DNA of 64,000 nucleotides from Erwinia_E haradaeae_G (lineage in GTDB: Bacteria; Pseudomonadota; Gammaproteobacteria; Enterobacterales; Enterobacteriaceae). The notes beneath the pieces are model-generated. The model made no database searches. It was not told where the DNA came from and saw only the letters and a program-made list of their open reading frames with translations. Made by a program: the position numbers and the translations under genes. This document shows, in pieces, positions 38,659-48,343 of this stretch. The stretch lies in assembly GCF_900698955.1 (NCBI RefSeq), contig NZ_LR217720.1, forward strand, positions 434,001-498,000, written 5' to 3'. Numbering within the stretch: the first letter of the stretch is position 1; the number at the start of each line of letters is the position of its first letter.

Positions 38659-41004
38659 ATGAATTCTGAGTGTGCTGAATATATTGAAATCCCTGTGTTA
38701 CCGTTACGGGACGTGGTGGTGTATCCGCATATGGTAATTCCGTTATTTGTAGGTCGTGAGAAATCCATTCGCTGCTTAGAAGCTGCTATTGATTACGATA
38801 ACAAGATTATTCTTGTTGCTCAACGAGAGGCCTCAACGGATGAACCTAGTATTCAGGACCTTTTCTTAGTTGGAACTGTTTCCTCTGTCTTACAAATGTT
38901 GAAGTTACCAGATGGTACTGTTAAAGTATTAGTTGAAGGATTACAACGTGTACATATTACGACATTGTCCGATAATGGTCATTACTGTACAGCTAAAGCT
39001 CAATATCTAACGTCACCTACAATAGAAGAAAAAGAACAGGCAGTTTTAATTAGTGCTACCATTAATCAGTTTGAAGGATATATTAAACTTAATAAAAAAA
39101 TTCCTCCTGAAATTTTAACGTCTATTAATAATATTGATGATGCCGCACGTCTTGCTGATACAATAGCTGCACATATGCCATTAACATTATCAGATAAACA
39201 GTTAGTCCTTGAGATGTCAGATGTCAGTAAACGTTTAGAATATTTAATGGCTATGATGGAATCAGGAATAGAATTACTACAGGTTGAAAAACGTATTCGT
39301 ACTCGCGTTAAAAAACAAATGGAAAAGAGTCAGCGTGAGTATTACTTAAATGAACAGATGAAAGCTATTCAAAAAGAGCTTGGTGAGATGGATAATGTCC
39401 CAGATGAAAATGAGGCATTAAAACGCAAAATTGAGATATCTAGAATGCCGAAAGCGGCACGGAAAAAAACGGAATCTGAATTACACAAGTTAAAAATGAT
39501 GTCACCTATGTCAGCAGAATCTGCTGTCGTACGAGGGTACATTGAATGGATGGTTCAGGTTCCTTGGTATGCACGAAGTAAAATGAAAAAAGATTTACAA
39601 AAAGCACAAGAAATACTAGATACTGATCACTTTGGTTTAAAACTTGTTAAAGACAGAATACTTGAATACTTAGCTGTACAAAGCCGGGTTAGTAAAATAA
39701 AAGGACCTATTCTTTGTCTGATGGGGCCACCTGGTGTCGGTAAGACTTCATTAGGGCAATCTATAGCTAAAGCTACCGGTAGAAAGTATATACGTATGGC
39801 GTTAGGTGGTGTACGTGATGAAGCAGAAATCCGTGGCCATCGTCGAACTTATATTGGTTCTATGCCAGGAAAATTAATTCAAAAAATGGCTAAAGTGGGC
39901 GTTAAAAATCCATTATTTTTATTAGATGAGATTGATAAAATGTCATATGACATGCGGGGAGATCCTGCTGCAGCTCTTTTGGAAGTACTAGATCCAGAAC
40001 ACAACATGGCTTTTAATGACCATTATCTAGAAGTGGATTATGATCTTTCCGATGTCATGTTTCTTGCTACATCTAATTCGACAAATATTCCAGCAGCGCT
40101 ACTAGATCGTATGGAGGTTATTCGGCTTTCTGGTTACACAGAAGATGAAAAACTAAATATTGCTAAAAGATATTTATTATCAAAACAAATTAAGCGTAAT
40201 GCCTTGCAAGAAAATGAATTAATTGTTCACGAAAGTGCGTTGATTAGTATTATTCGTTATTATACGCATGAAGCTGGTGTACGGAGTCTGGATCGTGAGT
40301 TATCAAAACTGTGCCGCAAAGCGGTGAAGCGCTTGCTTATGGACAAAACAATAAAACAAATCATCATTCATGCGGATAACTTAAAAGAGTATCTTGGCGT
40401 CAAGCAGTATAAATATGGATGCGTGGACAATAAAAATCATATAGGTCAGGTCACTGGTCTTGCATGGACACATTTTGGTGGTGATTTATTAAATATTGAA
40501 ACAGCTTGTGTTCCAGGTAAAGGTAAACTAACATATACCGGATCGCTAGGTGAAGTCATGCAGGAATCTATTCAGGCTGCATTAACTGTTGTACGTGCTC
40601 GAGCAGAGAAATTAGGTATTAAGAGCGATTTCTATGAAACACGAGATATTCATGTCCATGTTCCTGAAGGTGCCACACCAAAAGATGGTCCAAGCGCAGG
40701 CATTGCTATGTGCACTGCACTAGTTTCTTGTTTAACTGGCAATCCAGTGCGTGCTAATGTTGCCATGACTGGTGAGATCACCTTGTGTGGTCAAGTTTTA
40801 CCCATCGGCGGCCTCAAAGATAAACTCTTAGCAGCAAGAAGAGGGGGTATTAAAACAGTTTTAATACCTGATGACAATAAACGTGATCTGGAAGAAATAC
40901 CGGAAAATGTTATAGCTGGTTTGAATATTGATGCTGTAAAATGCATCGAAGAGGTGCTCGATTTATCTCTAGAATTTAAAATACCCCCTCCTGTATCTAT
41001 ATAG
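38659..41004 (+). CDS. lon: ATP-dependent protease Lon
   Basis: 781 residues (E. coli 784), full length. The N-terminal substrate-binding domain starts with IPVLPLRDVVVYPHMVIPLFVGR. The AAA+ module has Walker A GPPGVGKTSLG and Walker B NPLFLLDEIDKM. The proteolytic domain has the catalytic Ser in PKDGPSAGIAM and the Lys in the GGLKDKLLAARRGG block. Lon degrades misfolded and short-lived regulatory proteins in the cytoplasm. GAGAGAG upstream of the ATG serves as ribosome binding site. I see no convincing sigma-32 promoter, although E. coli lon has one. A strong hairpin 28 bases after the stop (41033-41060) probably ends or protects the transcript. Confidence 0.98.
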   Translation: MNSECAEYIEIPVLPLRDVVVYPHMVIPLFVGREKSIRCLEAAIDYDNKIILVAQREASTDEPSIQDLFLVGTVSSVLQMLKLPDGTVKVLVEGLQRVHITTLSDNGHYCTAKAQYLTSPTIEEKEQAVLISATINQFEGYIKLNKKIPPEILTSINNIDDAARLADTIAAHMPLTLSDKQLVLEMSDVSKRLEYLMAMMESGIELLQVEKRIRTRVKKQMEKSQREYYLNEQMKAIQKELGEMDNVPDENEALKRKIEISRMPKAARKKTESELHKLKMMSPMSAESAVVRGYIEWMVQVPWYARSKMKKDLQKAQEILDTDHFGLKLVKDRILEYLAVQSRVSKIKGPILCLMGPPGVGKTSLGQSIAKATGRKYIRMALGGVRDEAEIRGHRRTYIGSMPGKLIQKMAKVGVKNPLFLLDEIDKMSYDMRGDPAAALLEVLDPEHNMAFNDHYLEVDYDLSDVMFLATSNSTNIPAALLDRMEVIRLSGYTEDEKLNIAKRYLLSKQIKRNALQENELIVHESALISIIRYYTHEAGVRSLDRELSKLCRKAVKRLLMDKTIKQIIIHADNLKEYLGVKQYKYGCVDNKNHIGQVTGLAWTHFGGDLLNIETACVPGKGKLTYTGSLGEVMQESIQAALTVVRARAEKLGIKSDFYETRDIHVHVPEGATPKDGPSAGIAMCTALVSCLTGNPVRANVAMTGEITLCGQVLPIGGLKDKLLAARRGGIKTVLIPDDNKRDLEEIPENVIAGLNIDAVKCIEEVLDLSLEFKIPPPVSI

Positions 41005-41359
41005 GTCAATCGATATATAAAAATATTATAAGCAATATTCACCATATGTGGTGAATATTGAGTATTAGTTAAAATATTTTATTACAAGTATCTGATGTAT
41101 TTTGGCACAAGATGCATACGATATAATTGCATACTTCATGTATATCACTGAGTATTGCAGATTATCTCTTCTTTTATATCTGTACGATATAAAATAATCA
41201 GTATTAAAATAAACTATGTATATCATCTATATTATATTAAATAAGCGCTGTTTAAAGAAGTCATCTCTAATATAAAATGAGTATTGTATTGTGATGTAAC
41301 ATTATGAGTCTAACTTATTATCAAGATGAGCGTCTAACAAAGAGACGCTTATAAGATAC
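41005..41359. other. Spacer between convergent lon and rpoD, with a hairpin at each end
   Basis: No gene. Next to lon is the 12-bp perfect stem CAATATTCACCA/TGGTGAATATTG (41033-41060). Next to rpoD is the 7-bp stem AGCGTCT/AGACGCT (41329-41349), on the 3' side of the minus-strand transcript. Neither is followed by a clean T tract. Confidence 0.6.
41033..41060 (+). terminator. Likely 3'-end hairpin of lon
   Basis: A perfect 12-bp stem, CAATATTCACCA/TGGTGAATATTG, has a four-base TATG loop and starts 28 bases after the lon stop. The bases following (AGTATTAGTT) are only loosely T-rich, so it could be a weak intrinsic terminator or a 3' stabilising stem. Confidence 0.5.
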
Positions 41360-43198
41360 TTAGTCATCTAAAAAACTACGCAATACTTCAGATCGGCTTG
41401 GGTGACGCAATTTACGCAGCGCTTTTGCTTCAATTTGACGAATTCGCTCTCGTGTAACTTCAAATTGTTTTCCAACTTCTTCTAATGTATGATCTGTATT
41501 CATATCAATACCAAAACGCATGCGTAAAACTTTTGCTTCGCGTGCAGTCAAGCCCTCTAGTACCGAGTGTGTAGCCGAACGAAGGCTTTCAGAAGTAGCA
41601 GAATCTAAGGGTAACTCTAGAGTAGTGTCTTCAATAAAGTCTCCTAGGTGTGAGTCTTCATCATCCCCGACAGGGGTTTCCATAGAGATCGGTTCTTTAG
41701 CAATTTTCATGACTTTACGTATTTTATCTTCTGGGATAAACATACGCTCAGATAGTTCTTCGGGTGTTGGTTCACGACCTATCTCTTGTAATATTTGCCG
41801 TGAAATACGATTAAGCTTATTAATTGTCTCAATCATGTGTACTGGGATACGAATGGTACGTGCTTGATCAGCAATCGAGCGAGTAATAGCCTGGCGAATC
41901 CACCAAGTTGCATAAGTTGAAAATTTATAACCACGTCGATATTCAAATTTATCTACTGCTTTCATTAAACCAATGTTTCCCTCTTGAATCAGGTCTAGAA
42001 ATTGTAGACCACGATTAGTGTATTTTTTAGCAATAGAAATGACAAGCCTAAGATTTGCTTCAACCATCTCTTTTTTTGCACGGCGTGCTTGTGATTCACC
42101 GATAGACATTCGACGATTAATATCCTTGACTTGCTCAATAGTAAGACCAGTTTCCTCTTCAATTTTTTGAAGTTTTTGCAGACTGAGTTCTACATCATGT
42201 TTAACATCTTTGAGTTTCTCTGACCATCTTTTATTCATTGTAATCGCAGTGTAAAACCAGTCTATGTTTGTTTCATTACCGCTAAATAAACTTATAAAGA
42301 TTTTTTTTGGCATTTTACACCATTCCACGCATAGCTTCATAATAAGACGTTCTTGTACTCTAACCCGATCCATCATGATACGCATATTGTCTACGAGTAA
42401 TTCAAATTGTTTAGGAACAAGTCTAAATTGTTTAAATACATCAGATAAATTTTGGATTTCCACAAGAGCGTTAGCGTGGTTACGGCTTCTAGATTTAATA
42501 ACAGTCCGAGTAATTTCATATTGTTTTCTTAAGGCGCTGAATTTTTCATGCGCCAATTCAGAATCAATACTGTGTTCATCTTCTTCATTATTTTCTTCAG
42601 CATCTTCATCTTCATCTTCCTCATGTTCTTCTGAGGGTATATCCGAACCAATGTGAGTGGCAGTAGGTGTAATCTCCTCTTCTGCATAAGGATCTACAAA
42701 ACCAGTTATTAAATCAGATAAACGAGCTGCGTCTAATTGTACTCGCTCATATTGCTCCAAAAGATACGTAATTGCTTCAGGATACTCAGCAACTGAGCAT
42801 TGCACCTGATTAATACCATCTTCAATACGCTTAGCAATATCGATTTCGCCTTCACGGGTTAAGAGCTCTACTGTACCCATCTCACGCATGTACATACGAA
42901 CTGGATCAGTTGTACGCCCTATTTCAGATTCGACACTAGATAACACCTGAGCAGCTGCTTCAACAGCATCCTCATCAGTATCACCGCTATTTTCGTTGAG
43001 CATTAAATCATCAGCATCAGGCGCTTCTTCTACAACCTGAATACCCATATTATTAATCATTTGGATGATGTCTTCTATTTGATCAGAGTCTATGATATCA
43101 TCTGGTAGATTATCATTTATCTCAGCATAGGTTAGATAGCCCTGCTCCTTACCACGTGTAACTAGCAACTTCAGTTGTGACTGTGGGTTTTGATCCAT
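41360..43198 (-). CDS. rpoD: RNA polymerase sigma factor RpoD (sigma-70)
   Basis: 612 residues from the ATG at 43198 (E. coli 613). The frame extends 18 codons upstream, but MDQNPQSQLKLLVTRGKEQG aligns with the E. coli start. Region 1.1 is kept, followed by region 1.2 (DPVRMYMREMGTVELLTREG) and a non-conserved acidic insert (EEHEEDEDEDAEENNEED). Regions 2.1-2.4 include NLRLVISIAKKYTNRGLQFL and YATWWIRQAITRSI, with regions 3 and 4 (EEVGKQFEVTRERIRQIEAK) behind. It directs housekeeping promoter recognition. The DNA-contacting regions are almost identical to E. coli, so promoters should follow the TTGACA/TATAAT pattern. It is the last gene of the rpsU-dnaG-rpoD operon. Confidence 0.98.
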   Translation of the reverse strand: MDQNPQSQLKLLVTRGKEQGYLTYAEINDNLPDDIIDSDQIEDIIQMINNMGIQVVEEAPDADDLMLNENSGDTDEDAVEAAAQVLSSVESEIGRTTDPVRMYMREMGTVELLTREGEIDIAKRIEDGINQVQCSVAEYPEAITYLLEQYERVQLDAARLSDLITGFVDPYAEEEITPTATHIGSDIPSEEHEEDEDEDAEENNEEDEHSIDSELAHEKFSALRKQYEITRTVIKSRSRNHANALVEIQNLSDVFKQFRLVPKQFELLVDNMRIMMDRVRVQERLIMKLCVEWCKMPKKIFISLFSGNETNIDWFYTAITMNKRWSEKLKDVKHDVELSLQKLQKIEEETGLTIEQVKDINRRMSIGESQARRAKKEMVEANLRLVISIAKKYTNRGLQFLDLIQEGNIGLMKAVDKFEYRRGYKFSTYATWWIRQAITRSIADQARTIRIPVHMIETINKLNRISRQILQEIGREPTPEELSERMFIPEDKIRKVMKIAKEPISMETPVGDDEDSHLGDFIEDTTLELPLDSATSESLRSATHSVLEGLTAREAKVLRMRFGIDMNTDHTLEEVGKQFEVTRERIRQIEAKALRKLRHPSRSEVLRSFLDD

Positions 43199-43402
43199 AA
43201 GACAGTATCCACACTTCTTAAAATTAGATGGGTCTTGGACATATATAGCCAAGAGTAAAGTATTAGGGTCTTGCGATTAATTTTATAGCCTGTGATAAAA
43301 ACTATCAATATCAGCGAATACGTATACTGCATAAGATAGTAGAGTTTTTATCTTATAATAATTATATGTATTATTCTTAGCACTGACTGTATATCATTAA
43401 CT

Positions 43403-43434
43403 TTTACCAATATAAAATCTTTTATATTGGTAAA
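43403..43434 (-). repeat. 15-bp perfect hairpin in the dnaG-rpoD junction
   Basis: The arms TTTACCAATATAAAA (43403-43417) and TTTTATATTGGTAAA (43420-43434) are exactly complementary around two central bases. The structure starts 27 bases after the dnaG stop on the minus strand. It is not followed by a T run, so it looks less like a terminator and more like a 3' stabilising stem or processing site. In E. coli the dnaG-rpoD junction is cut by RNase E; equivalence here is inference. Confidence 0.75.
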
Positions 43435-43460
43435 TAAATCTATGTCCTCCAAAAAATGTG

Positions 43461-45209
43461 TTATTTATGATATTTAATAGCTTTGCTCAATGTCCATATT
43501 GTGCGTCGTTCTTGATTGCTTAGACCCTTAATACGTTCCAGAGCAATTAGATGTTCTAGTTTGCGCTCTTTATTACAGACGCAGAGATTAGAAAATGCAT
43601 CGAGAAACATTGTTTGTATTTTATCATCTACAATCATGTGGTTCCATATTGCTAATCTTTCAAGGTGTTTGCTAAATTTTGTACCACGGTATAACTCTAG
43701 TAACTGTCCAGTGGTTAAAGAATGATGTTTAATTGAGGTATTAACTAGATTACTAAACAGTGAGAAACCGGGTTCTTCAAACATTTCACATTCATTGAGT
43801 GGTGGGAGTATATGAGCTAGAAAAGGATTTTGAACTAACAGTCCAATTAGTATACGCATAGTAGTATTTTTTACTGCTGTATGATTGAATGTTTCTTGAT
43901 GATTCGTTTTTTGTAATAAAAATTTATTAAATTGCCCTTCATCTAGTATGCCTAATTTATTACCTAGTTCATGACATAAGTACATGCGTAACATTTCACC
44001 AGGTACGCGACGAATAAGGGGTAACGCCAAAGCACTTAGTTTGGCTCGGCCCTCCGCACAACACAGATCTACTTGCAGCATAAGTGTTTTAAGGAGAAAC
44101 ACTGAGAGAGGCATAGCGTTTTTGATACGGATGTGAAATGCTTCTTTTCCTTCTTGACGTACCATGGTATCAGGGTCTTCAGTCTCCGGAAGAAACATAA
44201 AATTTATCTGATAACCATCATGTATATAAGGTAAAGCGGTTTCTAATGTACGCCATGCAGCAGTTCGACCCGCATGATCGCCATCATAGCAGAAAATGAC
44301 TTGTTTAGTTAGGCGAAATAGCAACTGAATGTGTTTAGCTGTTGTAGCAGTACCAAGAGATGCTACAGAATAATCTACTCCAAACTGATTTAATGCTAGA
44401 ACATCCATATAACCTTCTACAAGTAATAATTTAGAAGGTTGAGCATTGATTTTTAGCACTTCATGCAAACCGTATAGTTGAGACCCTTTGTGAAAAATGG
44501 CTGTTTCCGGTGAATTAAGGTATTTTGGAACTGCATTGTTTAGCATGCGTCCGCCAAATCCAAGCACATGTCCATATTGATCATGAATAGGAAACATAAT
44601 TCGTGCGCGAAATCGATCATAACTATATCCATTGTGATTTGTAATTACCATGCCAGAATCGATTAAGAGTTTGCGATAAGTCGAACGAAGTCCGAAATTT
44701 TTCAACAGATTATCCCATCCAGGTGGAGCAAATCCAATAGAAAAACGCTCAATAATCTCCCTACTAACTCCGCGTTTTAAAAGATAATCATTGGCCATAA
44801 AGGCTTCTTTTTGTGTTAGACATTGCCGATAAAAAATACACAAGTCGTTCATAAATTTATATAGAAGATTACGCTGAGGATACTGGAAAAGAATGGAACT
44901 ATTCTTGTCTTGATGTGGTATTTCTAGACAATATAAACTAGCGAGTTCTTTAATGCTTTCAATAAATGTTAAATGATCATAATTCATGAGAAAATCAATA
45001 GCGTTTCCATGAGCACCGCAACCAAAGCAGTGATAGAATTGCTTCTCATTATTTACAGTGAAAGAAGGAGTTTTTTCTTTATGAAAAGGACACCATGTAT
45101 GATAATTGTTACCTTTCTTTGTTAATTTAAGACGTATGTTTATGAGGTTTACGATATCCGTACGTCCGATTAATTCTTTAATGAATACCAATGGAATACG
45201 TTGTGTCAT
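43461..45209 (-). CDS. dnaG: DNA primase
   Basis: 582 residues (E. coli 581). The N-terminal CHC2 zinc-binding domain has Cys40 and His43 in CPFHKEKTPSF and Cys61/Cys64 in FYHCFGCGAHG. The central RNA polymerase domain carries SIGFAPPGWDNLL and FPIHDQYGHVLGFGGR. The Toprim fold is VEGYMDVLAL, then CYDGDHAGR (the metal-binding acidic pair). The C-terminal domain that binds DnaB helicase ends SNQERRTIWTLSKAIKYHK. It makes primers for replication. It sits between rpsU and rpoD as in E. coli, 156 bases after rpsU with a terminator-like hairpin between. Confidence 0.98.
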   Translation of the reverse strand: MTQRIPLVFIKELIGRTDIVNLINIRLKLTKKGNNYHTWCPFHKEKTPSFTVNNEKQFYHCFGCGAHGNAIDFLMNYDHLTFIESIKELASLYCLEIPHQDKNSSILFQYPQRNLLYKFMNDLCIFYRQCLTQKEAFMANDYLLKRGVSREIIERFSIGFAPPGWDNLLKNFGLRSTYRKLLIDSGMVITNHNGYSYDRFRARIMFPIHDQYGHVLGFGGRMLNNAVPKYLNSPETAIFHKGSQLYGLHEVLKINAQPSKLLLVEGYMDVLALNQFGVDYSVASLGTATTAKHIQLLFRLTKQVIFCYDGDHAGRTAAWRTLETALPYIHDGYQINFMFLPETEDPDTMVRQEGKEAFHIRIKNAMPLSVFLLKTLMLQVDLCCAEGRAKLSALALPLIRRVPGEMLRMYLCHELGNKLGILDEGQFNKFLLQKTNHQETFNHTAVKNTTMRILIGLLVQNPFLAHILPPLNECEMFEEPGFSLFSNLVNTSIKHHSLTTGQLLELYRGTKFSKHLERLAIWNHMIVDDKIQTMFLDAFSNLCVCNKERKLEHLIALERIKGLSNQERRTIWTLSKAIKYHK

Positions 45210-45288
45210 ACCATCCTCTTACTATCGGTAATCTGAGTATTTAAATTATAATAGCTCTGTCATTGTATATACATCCCTAACAAAATAA

Positions 45289-45314
45289 GCCGTGCTTTCC
45301 TGTAGAAGCACGGC
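45289..45314 (-). terminator. Terminator-like hairpin between rpsU and dnaG
   Basis: A GC-rich perfect 9-bp stem, GCCGTGCTT/AAGCACGGC with an 8-base loop, stands out in AT-rich DNA. On the minus strand it is followed by TTATTTTG, a short T-rich stretch. E. coli has a partial terminator (T1) at this place in the same operon that lets rpsU be made in excess over dnaG and rpoD; this is probably its counterpart. Confidence 0.7.
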
Positions 45315-45365
45315 CGGATAAATAGGTGCGTGTATTCTTCCTATCGAGAACACAACTTGATATAC

Positions 45366-45581
45366 CTAGTATAGGCGAGTGCGGCGTGCATTTTCTCGTA
45401 CTAATTTCTTTGCGTGGCGCTTAACAGCAGATGCTTTAGCACGCTTACGTTCAGTGGTGGGTTTTTCATAAAATTCACGACGACGCACTTCAGCTAAAAC
45501 ACCCGCTTTCTCACATGAACGCTTAAAGCGACGTAGTGCTACATCAAATGGTTCATTTTCACGTACTTTAATTACTGGCAT
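45366..45581 (-). CDS. rpsU: 30S ribosomal protein S21
   Basis: 71 residues, the same length as E. coli S21, and nearly identical: MPVIKVRENEPFDVALRRFK at the start and a strongly basic C-terminus ending LVRENARRTRLY. S21 sits on the 30S platform near the anti-Shine-Dalgarno region and helps mRNA selection at initiation. AGAGGA precedes the ATG. It is the first gene of the rpsU-dnaG-rpoD macromolecular-synthesis operon and divergent from tsaD, as in E. coli. Confidence 0.98.
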   Translation of the reverse strand: MPVIKVRENEPFDVALRRFKRSCEKAGVLAEVRRREFYEKPTTERKRAKASAVKRHAKKLVRENARRTRLY

Positions 45582-45941
45582 GCAATCCTCTCGTTAAGGC
45601 ATTTGTTTTTATGTTAGCCTTTCGGCAATTTTAAAAAAATTTTTAATTTTACTCTAAAAGAGTATAGATTGTATAGTACTATATCATGAGATCAAAATAG
45701 ATCAGTCTACTTTATACTATAAAAATCAGTAGATCGTTATTCTCTACATGGATTGCAGTTATCATAAAATAAAATCACTGCAATAACTAGCATGCTTAAT
45801 ATTAGTATCACTAGATCTCGTAACGCTTCATTATTTTTACATTATTGTATTCATAATTTTTGTATACTAAACTTTATTTCTCTTTTTATAAAACACACGA
45901 TTTTTATGTTTTATAAAATTTTGTCAAATGAGGTTTTATCG
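45582..45941. other. Divergent promoter region, rpsU / tsaD
   Basis: No gene. This 360-base gap must hold the promoters for the rpsU-dnaG-rpoD operon and for tsaD. The open frame of tsaD runs 50 codons into it (from 45792), but those residues are hydrophobic, AT-codon noise with no match to the family. I cannot place -35/-10 boxes with confidence. Confidence 0.5.
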
Positions 45942-46955
45942 ATGCGTGTTCTTGGTATTGAAACATCCTGTGACGAAACTGGTGTGGCCATTTATGATTC
46001 TACTGCAGGCTTACTTTCCAATCAATTGCATAGTCAGATCACAACCCATGCTCACTATGGTGGAGTGGTTCCCGAGTTAGCTTCACGGAGCCATATGCAA
46101 AAAACAGTGCTGCTAATTGAAGCCGCACTACAAGAATCTCAGCTAAGGATGCAGGATATTAATGCAATAGCTTATACAGCAGGTCCCGGTCTCGTGGGAT
46201 CTTTATTAGTAGGCTCCTGCATTGGACGCTCTCTCGCTTTCTCTCTAAACATTCCTTCAGTTGCTATTAATCATATGGAAGGGCATCTTCTGTCACCAAT
46301 GCTAGAAGATGATCCGCCAAATTTTCCATTTGTGGCTTTACTAGTATCAGGTGGACATACTCAATTGATTAGTGCTACTGGCATTGGTGCATATACCTTA
46401 ATGGGTGAGTCGCTTGATGACGCAGCAGGTGAAGCATTCGATAAAACTGCTAAACTACTAGGACTGAGTTATCCTGGTGGCCCAGCATTATCTGCACTAG
46501 CTAAAAAAGGGCTAAGAGAGCGCTTTAGGTTTCCACGTCCTATGACTGACCGTCCCGGGTTCGATTTTAGTTTTTCTGGACTCAAAACTTTTGCAGCAAA
46601 TACAATTTATAATAATCATAATACTTTACAAATCCGTGCAGATATTGCTCGTGCTTTTGAGGATGCAGTAGTAGATACATTGGTTATTAAGTGTAGACGT
46701 GCTTTAAATTATAGTGGTTTTAAATCTTTAGTACTCGCAGGAGGTGTTGGGTCTAACTGTTTGCTACGCAGGAAACTAAAAGACTTAATGATACAAAGAG
46801 ATGGCAAGGTATTTTATGCTCGTCCTGAGTTTTGCACTGATAATGGAGCGATGATTGCCTATACAGGCATGATGCGCCTTCAACTAAACGGAGATAATCC
46901 ACTGAGCATTACAGTGCGTCCACGGTGGCCTCTATCCGAGTTAAATACGCTATAA
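45942..46955 (+). CDS. tsaD: tRNA N6-threonylcarbamoyladenosine (t6A37) transferase subunit TsaD
   Basis: 337 residues from the ATG at 45942, the E. coli TsaD length. The upstream 50-codon extension is rejected because MRVLGIETSCDETGVAIYDS is the exact family start. The ASKHA/Kae1 motifs are present: the metal-binding HMEGH, VALLVSGGHTQLI, GEAFDKTAKLLGLSYPGGP, and the C-terminal RPEFCTDNGAMIAYTGM. It transfers the threonylcarbamoyl group to A37 of ANN-decoding tRNAs, with TsaB and TsaE as partners. A TGAGGT sequence precedes the start. It is divergent from rpsU and followed, after a gap, by folB; the same order in E. coli has plsY and the ttd genes between. Confidence 0.97.
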   Translation: MRVLGIETSCDETGVAIYDSTAGLLSNQLHSQITTHAHYGGVVPELASRSHMQKTVLLIEAALQESQLRMQDINAIAYTAGPGLVGSLLVGSCIGRSLAFSLNIPSVAINHMEGHLLSPMLEDDPPNFPFVALLVSGGHTQLISATGIGAYTLMGESLDDAAGEAFDKTAKLLGLSYPGGPALSALAKKGLRERFRFPRPMTDRPGFDFSFSGLKTFAANTIYNNHNTLQIRADIARAFEDAVVDTLVIKCRRALNYSGFKSLVLAGGVGSNCLLRRKLKDLMIQRDGKVFYARPEFCTDNGAMIAYTGMMRLQLNGDNPLSITVRPRWPLSELNTL

Positions 46956-47650
46956 GGTAAAGAATAAATCTGTATCTATTGATTTATGATATATTAAAAT
47001 AGCAGTATGCAATATCTACCTACTGTGCGCTTTCATCATAGATTATTTTTTATCATATTCTATTATATTAGATAGAGGAGAAAAAGTGCGAAAAATGGAG
47101 ATTTTTGTGGTAGAGCGTAATAACATTACACACATAGATCCGAATGACTCTCATGTAAATTTACACGATACTTAGATATTGAAATACAACAATGATTTTA
47201 GAATCAGAAGCCGTATTTTACGAATGTTAGATTATGTGCATGTTATGGAAAGTAGAGGATTTTTGATGCATCTCTTTATTTGATTAAAAAATTACTGCAA
47301 AACATTTTACTTAAAGAGAAAGCAGTATACATGAATCCTGATAGTATTTTTACTCACCATATATGTACATTTGTATCATATTTTACATATTGTTAGAGTT
47401 GCATTCTAATTGTTATCTAAATTTCAAAATTCCGATAAATATATTTCAATTTTTTGTATACACACAAAGATAACAACGTTATATGTCTAAGCAAAAGTTA
47501 TTCGTGTGTCGGTATAGATTGATAACAAGTATGAGTATACTTATACTGCATCAGAAATATTGGAAAATAAATGTCGCACTGATTGGCTTCAATAGATAAA
47601 AACATATGATATAGTGTTTATGGAGCCTGCAAAAATCACAGAGATATAAC
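46956..47650. other. Spacer tsaD-folB, with one tiny ribosome-binding-site-led frame
   Basis: No known gene. A 29-codon frame at 47086-47175 starts GTG behind a GAGGAG sequence and reads MRKMEIFVVERNNITHIDPN, then nine more residues; I do not recognise it. E. coli has plsY and tartrate-dehydratase genes between tsaD and folB; no trace of either is seen. Confidence 0.5.
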
Positions 47651-48064
47651 ATGGATACTCTATTTATTAATCAATTAACTATTATTACAACTATTGGTAT
47701 TTATAATTGGGAGAAAAAGTTTCCACAAAAATTATTATTAGATATTGAAATAGCACAGGATCAGCGTGCTGCCTCTGCGAGTGATGATATTCAATATTGT
47801 TTAAATTACACTGAGATAGTAGAGGCAATTATATCCCTCGTTAGTCGAAGGCACTTTAATTTAATTGAACGTGTAGCAGAGGAGGTTGCAGCCTGTCTTC
47901 TGAATCAATTTTCTTCTTTATGGGTTCGGGTAAAAGTGAGTAAACCAAATGCAGTGCCGCAAACTCAACAAGTGGGTGTAATGATTGAACGAGGCGATCT
48001 CCTGCAATCAATGCGGTGCGTCAAATGCAATGCTAATGATGGCAATCATGATTATAGAGGGTAA
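47651..48064 (+). CDS. folB: Dihydroneopterin aldolase
   Basis: 137 residues (E. coli FolB 122). The body is well conserved: MDTLFINQLTIITTIGIYNW with the usual active-site Glu (IYNWE), YCLNYTEIVEAI, and the ERVAEEVAACLL helix with the catalytic Lys region WVRVKVSKPNAVPQ. It converts dihydroneopterin to 6-hydroxymethyl-dihydropterin in folate synthesis. The last 15 or so residues (SMRCVKCNANDGNHDYRG) extend past the normal end and look like read-through after a lost stop. A short stem AGAAGAT/ATCTTCT follows at 48067-48083. It is on the same strand as tsaD but 700 bases away. Confidence 0.95.
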   Translation: MDTLFINQLTIITTIGIYNWEKKFPQKLLLDIEIAQDQRAASASDDIQYCLNYTEIVEAIISLVSRRHFNLIERVAEEVAACLLNQFSSLWVRVKVSKPNAVPQTQQVGVMIERGDLLQSMRCVKCNANDGNHDYRG

Positions 48065-48343
48065 TAAGAAGATATAATCTTCTACAATTCAATATTGTTA
48101 GTCTTAAATAGGTAGATCATAAAAGTAAGATGAGCAAGGAAGCACAGTGTGTAGTTGTAGTATCAGCGCGGGTACAGTATATTTTTTCTTTTTTATATCA
48201 CCAGTACAATCACCATATGCATGGTATGGTGAGATAAAATAGTGTGTAAAGTATCTTTTTTCTACGATTTTTTTGTCATATGTTTTTATAGAATCTTTGT
48301 TCAAAGATCAAAATTCTTATTTGTTATCTTTTTATGCGTTTTA

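Noticed and set aside
45792..45941. 50-codon N-terminal extension of TsaD
   Set aside because: Residues are hydrophobic and unlike the family; the internal ATG at 45942 gives the exact conserved start with a ribosome binding site.
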